Source: Daucus carota subsp. sativus
Taxonomy: Eukaryota; Streptophyta; Magnoliopsida; Apiales; Apiaceae
Assembly (NCBI RefSeq): GCF_001625215.2
Contig: NC_030387.2
Span: 35,053,606 to 35,117,605, forward strand
Reading direction: 5' to 3'
Length of the DNA: 64,000 bases
Shown here: one piece after another, positions 58,230-64,000 of the stretch
Numbering within the stretch: the first letter of the stretch is position 1
How the letters are laid out: every line of letters begins with the position of its first letter
The notes under the pieces: generated by a model
Told to the model about the DNA's origin: nothing
The model's input: only the letters and a program-made list of their open reading frames with translations
The model's database searches: none
Position numbers and translations under genes: made by a program

Positions 58230-60311
58230 CTAAGTATCATCAGGAATATGTAGTACAGAGGAAGCAGCGTTGTCATCCTTTCTTGATTTTTTCTTTCGCT
58301 TCTTTTCTGACTGAGGGTCTTTATCTTTTAGGTCATTGCCGAAGGATCTCAGCAAGTCAGCAAGATGTTCATTCCGATGTGCTGAAACCAACAATGGTAT
58401 TTTAGATGTTGCACACTAACAGTTATACTGATTTCCAGGTTTTGACACTCTTTTCAAGTGTTTCTTAGATAACCAAATAATCTAGGATGTCAAACAGGCA
58501 GGTTAAGTGTTATATGGCAGGACATAAAAGCTAGATCATAGTTTTACAACAATAGCAATATAGCCCTTAAGCCTCTTGGATCAAAATCCTCCAATCCAGG
58601 GAAGCTACTAAGTTCTATGAATAATTTATTCTAAGCAATTTGTCTCTACAAACACAAACTGGCATGAAATATTCCCACAAGACTTTCTTAGACCATATAT
58701 AAGAAGTCTGAAAATTCACAATGATGCCAAAGAGCCCAAGAAGAACAACTAATTATATGAAAGATTCTAGGAGACCTTGTTGTGCTATTAGTTCGGATAC
58801 CGTAGGCTGTTTACTTCTTTTGTCATGCCATCATAAGCATAATCACAACTTCAACCAGATACTACTCAAGTCCTAATGCCACACATTACTTCCTATCGTA
58901 CAACCACCACCCCGAAACCTTATGGAGATCCACCATCCAAACAAACAACATTCCCAAACAAGCCTGATCGAATGAATGCACCCTATGGCTTGCCACCATA
59001 AGTCCATTAACCTCAACTTGCTACAAAACTAGTTAGACGTATTTAGCAGACAAAAATGGAAATATTCCAAACAAACATACTATATTATTCTCCACAACCG
59101 CCACTCCAACAGAATATATTACTATCCAAAATCAATCACCAATGTACAAAAACATATATATATGACCACTTTAACCCAACCATAAACCTTCCCCTACAGG
59201 CTCTGCAGTAACAATCAATCTTTACGCAGTTGCACAAGTCAGAAATCTAACCAACTATAAAATATTAAAACATTCCAAAACTTAATCTGAAAAATGATGT
59301 AACACTTCTAGCTATGGAGATTAAAAAACATATGGTGACACTAATTTAAAATCAACTTCTTTAAACGGTTTTTCTATGGTGTGCCCATGGGCACATATTA
59401 AGTGCTAAAATCTATGGATTTGGAAGCTTTTGATTGGCTTACACCATCTAATAATGGTGGACCCCCCTGCATTTACAACAACCACACCAATCAAACACCT
59501 CCAAATCTATAGATTTTAGGACTTAGCATGTGCCCATGGGCACACACTAGACAAACCCTTCTTTAAATTATGCAATTTTGGCATTGGCACAGAGTTGTAC
59601 AAAATCTAACAAGTTCCACCAACATAATATAACTCTAAATATTACTCTAATTCAGGAAACTCACCACAAAGAATGACGTCTTTCATGTTGACAGTCTTGC
59701 GACCTCCATGAGCTGCAAATAATTCAAGGTCCTTTGCAACATGTTCTGCTTTTCGAAAAAATTGAATCATGATTAATCAATTGTAACAAGTAGTAAAGAA
59801 ACAAAAATCACCACACTTACATATCCTATAACTATACCTTTCCATAACAAATATTTAACTATACAATCAAAAATCATCAAAGTTTCAATTTTGTTGAGTT
59901 TAATTACAAACAAATCCTAATTCGAAAGACTGTTCGCTCTTAATACATGGAACATAGTTGAAGATCAATTAATATCACATTCGATTCCATTTCTAAATCT
60001 AACGATTGTAGTAACGCCTCCTGAATTTAATATTTAAAAGCGAGAGAGCAATGAAAAGGAGATTTACCAGCATATTTGAAGGCCAAATCAGAGATACAAG
60101 CCACAATTGGTTCTGAAATTTCCATGTTGTTCTGTTTGGCTATTTAAAAAAACAAAACGATTAGTAACTGAAGAAAACTAAATTAGGGTTCGTAAGTGTG
60201 TGTGTGATTATATTGCGAACCTTCGGATTGGACGATAGAGATAGTAGAGAGTCTGAATCTATCTCTCAACAGATCGGCGGCCGCTGATTCATCCTCTTGC
60301 TGATTTTCCAT
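58230..60311 (-). CDS. MHF1: MHF1 / CENP-S histone-fold protein
   Basis: Four exons on the minus strand: 60311-60221, 60139-60068, 59745-59665 and 58381-58230. All phases agree and give 131 residues. The start MENQQEDESAAADLLRDRFR continues LSTISIVQSE. The histone fold follows with NNMEISEPIVACISDLAFKY, EHVAKDLELFAAHGGRKTVN, MKDVILCAHRNEHLADLLRS, and then a Lys-rich tail (KKRKKKSRKDD). MHF1 pairs with MHF2 (CENP-X), works with the FANCM helicase to limit meiotic crossovers and repair forks, and is also the kinetochore protein CENP-S. The length fits the family. The last intron (58382-59664, 1283 bp) is much longer than the others and carries a MITE. Confidence 0.93.
59374..59549. mobile_element. 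MITE in the long MHF1 intron
   Basis: The ends are near-perfect inverted repeats with a palindromic core GTGCCCATGGGCAC at each side (about 59381 and 59530) and shared AAATCTATGGATTT / AAATCTATAGATTT further in. About 176 bp, noncoding. Confidence 0.7.
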
Positions 60312-61170
60312 TTCTTTCGATTCGTGGTGGTGATGTGAAAGATGACCTGCGAAGGCGCGGGAAATGTCAGGAGAAGTTACCTAATTCGAAGGGGGGCTTT
60401 TCTGTGGGTTTATTACGTGACTGTTTGGCAAAGAACCATTAAATAAGGGTTTATTTTTGAATTTTCAAAAAATAAATATTAAGAAAAATATTTCATATTC
60501 ATTATTGATAAGATAAACAAAAACAATTATTTTGAGAAAGATATATTTTTACCTACTATTTTCTAGAAATAAATCCTTATTCGAAAATTAAATAAACCAA
60601 ATATCCTTTGTATTAGCTTGATTAGTACGAAAACATGAATATTCATACTTCATTTTTAAAATTTTTAAGTGGTTTTTTTTTTGAGAAGTTTTTTAACCAT
60701 ATAATTTGTATTAATAATTCATGACTTCCGACGGGTGAAAAAAAGGAGCTGCCAGAAGTCTATTCTAAATCATATTGTATAATTTTGAGCCGTATAGTTG
60801 CCAATATCATCATTTTTAAGTCAGGATCTTGGTCGAAACTGGCTAGTAACTTGTTTCCAAGGTTTTGAGGATATAAATAACCTGTTTGACTGCTCTCAAA
60901 TTTCCCTTGCTAAAGCAGCAACAATATGATGGATTTGAAATACTACCAAACGCTGAAATATAGTCAGACAGAAGCTTCGGTGAACTTTTTACAAAAATCA
61001 TGGAAGATTCTGAAAAAAAATCATAGATACATGACCACCGAATCTGATATACACTACGCAGAGGGTATAAGCACATATACATGAACTGGAGCTCTACAAG
61101 TTCTTGTGGAATTTTAAGATTTTACGAGGATAGACTAGTGGTTTCAGTTTCAACATTTCATCTGCTCTTG
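60312..61170. other. intergenic between MHF1 and CHLM
   Basis: Holds the MHF1 promoter and the CHLM 3' UTR. No other gene was recognised. Confidence 0.4.
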
Positions 61171-62867
61171 CTATACAGGGACAGCCTCAAAGATCTTTGA
61201 AAAATAAAAGTTAGTAGTAGTTAGACCTCTCTTGTTTATTTTCCATCCAACCTTTCGCAATGCCCTTTCAACATCTGCTTCTGAATGAAGATATGCCCTT
61301 GTTGCCTTGGAAGGACCTGGAAATAACTCCCCAATCCGCTTCAGCGTGTCATAATAAAATGTTTTTGGAGCAAAACTTAAAATCAAACGTTTCTCAGCCA
61401 ATGAGGCAAGATGGGCAATCATCGCATCTGCTTTATTTTGTGGGTAATGTATCAAAACATCGAGACATACAACTGTATGATACTTCCCATCTAAGCTCTC
61501 CAAATCCTTAACCTCAAATTTTGGAAGAACAGGTGCTGGTGACAGTTTGCCATCCCCGCTTAGGAGCTCGTCTCTAGCCTGCATTAGATTTAGACGAAGT
61601 TTACGCTCCAAGAATCTACATTACTTTAAATCAGAAATAGCATAAACTAAATGCATAAAGATAAGCTTATAATTGTGATCAAACAATCTTTGGTGCCACC
61701 AGACAAGTTAATTGGATAGACATTTAATTCATAAATATGATTATCATTCTGCAGAAAGGGACAAATGTCAACGGAACTGGTATAATCCACAATTCAAATA
61801 ATATACCAACTGGTTTACCTACGCTACCATTAATATAACATTTGTACGTCTAATTCAAATTTAAAATCAACACTAGTATCAAGAGCTAATGTAACAACTT
61901 CTATCATAATAAAATATAGAGTATAGTCAGACACATGTAGACATGGTTCAAATACAAACTAAACTGGCCTACAAACTTATCTTACTAACTAGTATTACAG
62001 AAATAGACAGTTCAATAGCCTAATTTAGCCGACAAATGTCTAATACTGAGACCGGTAATTAGTAGTCCTACGACATTTATACGTACCACTGTGACCAGTA
62101 AATTGTAGCTAATCCACAAACACATCTTATGACATTTATATGTAGAGTGAATTGTAGCTAATTCTAATCCACATACACATCCTACGACATTTATATGTAC
62201 CACTCTGATCAGTAAATTGTAGCTAAGCCACATACACATCCTACGACTATTATAAGTAATGTACCACTGTGATCAGTAATTTGTAGCTAATCAACATTCA
62301 CATTCAAAGAATTAGCACCTGTTTCTCAGCCTCAGAAACCATAGCAGCCGAAATGTCGCTTGCCGACACAATAGCCCCCTCCTTAGCAAGCGGAATCGAA
62401 AGACAGCCAGTACCACAACCAGCATCACAAACAGTGACACCACTCAACGGCCCATCATCAGTGAGCATTTTCATAACATTCTCCACCGTCTTCGCGTGTC
62501 CAATTCTAATATCCAACTGCACCTTATTAACTTCATCAGTGTCCCCGTATATTTTCTTCCACCTCTGAAACCCATTGTTGTTGAAATACTCTCGCACGAC
62601 TTCCTTGTCGCCGCCGCCTACTTCTTCGGCTTGTAGCTGGCGGCGCTTCTCCGGGTCCGTGAGAGAGAGCGCGGCGGCAATGGCGGCGACGGAGCTGCCG
62701 CCGATGACGGCGATGGTGGTGGTGTCGAGGGGGTCGATTGTTTGAGGGAAAATGGCGGAGACTGAGAGGGGTTTGCGGGTCGGGTTGGTGAGAGAGGGGA
62801 ATGGGCTGGGCCTTTTGGGGTGGAAGCGGAGTGGACTTGCGGAGAATAGGGCTGACGAGAACGCCAT
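61171..62867 (-). CDS. CHLM: magnesium-protoporphyrin IX methyltransferase, chloroplast
   Basis: Two exons on the minus strand, 62867-62319 and 61578-61171, joined in phase 0, giving 318 residues. Residues 1 to ~38 are Ser/Pro-rich like a chloroplast transit peptide, and a hydrophobic stretch follows (~50-70). The family sequence SLTDPEKRRQLQAEEVGGGD leads to the SAM-binding motif VCDAGCGTG (~146-154) and SASDIS. The second exon has CLDVLIHYPQNKADAMIAHL and RIGELFPGPSKATRAYLHSE, and ends FYFSKIFEAVPV. The enzyme moves a methyl group from S-adenosylmethionine to Mg-protoporphyrin IX, the step after Mg chelatase in chlorophyll synthesis. The Ser/Gly-rich segment at the exon junction (ARDELLSGDGKLSPA) is a few residues longer than in Arabidopsis. 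Confidence 0.95.
62068..62300. repeat. minisatellite in the CHLM intron
   Basis: Four imperfect units of about 60 bp built from ACCACTGTGATCAGTAAATT, GTAGCTAATCCACA, ACACATCCTACGACATTTAT. It reaches close to the donor of exon 1. Confidence 0.8.
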
Positions 62868-63124
62868 TTAGTTCCGGCAAAGGGCGAGGGGATAGTGGGC
62901 TGGGATTTAGCTACGGTGGCTTGTTTTGTAATGAAGGATATGGATAGGATATCTCACCCAGTATTCTCGTGGGTCCATTTTTCAACTTGAAACCCGTTAA
63001 TTATAAATTAATATCGGAGTGTCTAACCTGTGCCTTGAGGGCACAGGATAAGCTATAGTTACTGTCAATAAATGCATGAGTATCGGTGTATCTTTATAAA
63101 ACCAAGTTAAAGCTTTATTGAATA
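62868..63124. other. CHLM promoter region
   Basis: Upstream of the CHLM start codon. A clear TATA box was not identified. Confidence 0.35.
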
Positions 63125-63528
63125 CTAGCCTTTAACCCGTGCGAAGCACGGGCGGGTATAGAATTCGTAATTTATTAATTGTAATTTAAATTTTAACGTC
63201 ATCTTATTAGTATTTTAGAATTGATGAAGAGGATTTTAACCTGAATATATTTACCAACTGTTTATATTTTTTGGACAACTACAAATTATACCAATATCGA
63301 TTTATTATGATATAGTATATAAATTATATTTAAAAGAATAATGGTGGAGTTTTTATCTTGTACTATATCTCAAGTGTTTGTAATTTAAACGGTATAAAAC
63401 TCTTTAATATTGTAAGAGTAAGAGAAGTTTACACGTGACAGACTTGTAGTTACAAAAGAAATGACCAAACCAAAATTTTGTACGACTACAAATTATACCT
63501 ATGTTGGCTTATTATAGTATAGTATAGA
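63125..63528 (-). mobile_element. short non-autonomous Helitron (404 bp)
   Basis: On the minus strand it begins TCTATACTATACTATAATAA and ends with the hairpin CCCGTGCTTCGCACGGG and CTAG, between A and T. This is the most canonical copy of the family seen at 5704 and 27388, without the internal duplications. It lies about 260 bp upstream of CHLM. Confidence 0.9.
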
Positions 63529-64000
63529 TTAACTGTATTTTCATTCTTGTTTTATTTTAAAATTTTATATTTATACAAAACTTTTATTTTATTTCTAAAA
63601 AATGTCATAGATCATAGAATAAATATTTTATCAAATTTTATATGATAATTTTTACTTGATTTCCTTCTACAAATAATAATGAGGCCCCCCTGCATTCACA
63701 TTAATTTTCTAATTAAAATAAGTCATCTAACTAAAATCAACCAAATTGATATTTAATAAAAGTTTAATTTAATTTTAATATTATTAAAAAAATATAATAA
63801 TTAAAATTATAATACAACACATGAGTAAATAAAAAAATACTTGATAAATGTGAATATTTTAATTCTCTTGTTAGTAATTAATGTATTGTTATAATAACGA
63901 TGCATTATATATAAAAAATTAGATGTAATAAATGCTTAAAACTCATTCAGGTCAGCTGTCAACCACCAACCAGATGCATTAACTACGCACTAACATGTGC
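63529..64000. other. AT-rich end of window
   Basis: No gene, RNA or transposon end was recognised. Confidence 0.4.

Noticed and set aside
1-64000. CRISPR arrays, bacterial operons or organelle DNA insertions
   Set aside because: None seen; the window is nuclear plant DNA and the tandem repeats present are microsatellites, minisatellites and transposon repeats.

Overview
This is a nuclear DNA window from a flowering plant. The evidence is spliced plant-specific genes (APO3, CHLM, a BONZAI copine, an ERF transcription factor), short AT-rich introns, a nuclear tRNA-Glu, and many plant-type MITEs and short Helitrons. The coding matches fit a eudicot. I could not fix the species by eye; an asterid such as an Apiaceae is possible.

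Region 1 (1-19 kb) is a rearranged gene graveyard next to one live gene. A fragment of a cationic amino-acid transporter (852-1342) ends where a large direct duplication begins. Copy A (1331-7693) and copy B (10499-17283) each carry an ALP1/HARBI1-like exon, a VIM/ORTHRUS RING1-SRA exon and the promoter, 5' leader and leader intron of APO3. Only copy B leads into an intact APO3 reading frame (17267-18863). The 2.8 kb between the copies holds the last two exons of a VIM gene (second RING finger). Each copy has later insertions: a Helitron in A (with an empty site in B), and a MITE plus a (TA)n-embedded element in B.

Region 2 (19.9-22.6 kb) is a SANTA-domain KNL2-like centromere gene on the minus strand, convergent with APO3. 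Region 3 (22.7-41 kb) has few genes and is mostly DNA transposons: Tourist/Harbinger elements (one with a SANT-like ORF1 fragment), a Helitron, a hAT element with a perfect 8-bp target duplication, a long foldback, and a patch with two-exon TPS and MYB-CC fragments.

Region 4 (41.4-43.7 kb) is an ERF114/115-like AP2/ERF gene whose expected start codon reads GTG, with a Stowaway MITE just upstream. Region 5 (43.9-50 kb) is a large inverted mosaic of elements embedded in (TA)n microsatellites, followed by a 2.1-kb Stowaway-ended element. Region 6 (50.7-62.9 kb) is the gene-rich end: an intact 16-exon BONZAI copine, tRNA-Glu(CUC), the CENP-S homologue MHF1, and the chlorophyll enzyme CHLM. The three protein genes are on the minus strand. 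A third short Helitron closes the window.

The intact genes look like ordinary single-copy housekeeping genes and not a pathway cluster. Two of them (KNL2-like, MHF1) concern centromere chromatin. The VIM and ALP1-like fragments derive from heterochromatin regulators. No LTR retrotransposon or virus-derived coding sequence was recognised. All exon boundaries were read by eye from GT/AG sites, reading phase and remembered protein families, without alignment software.
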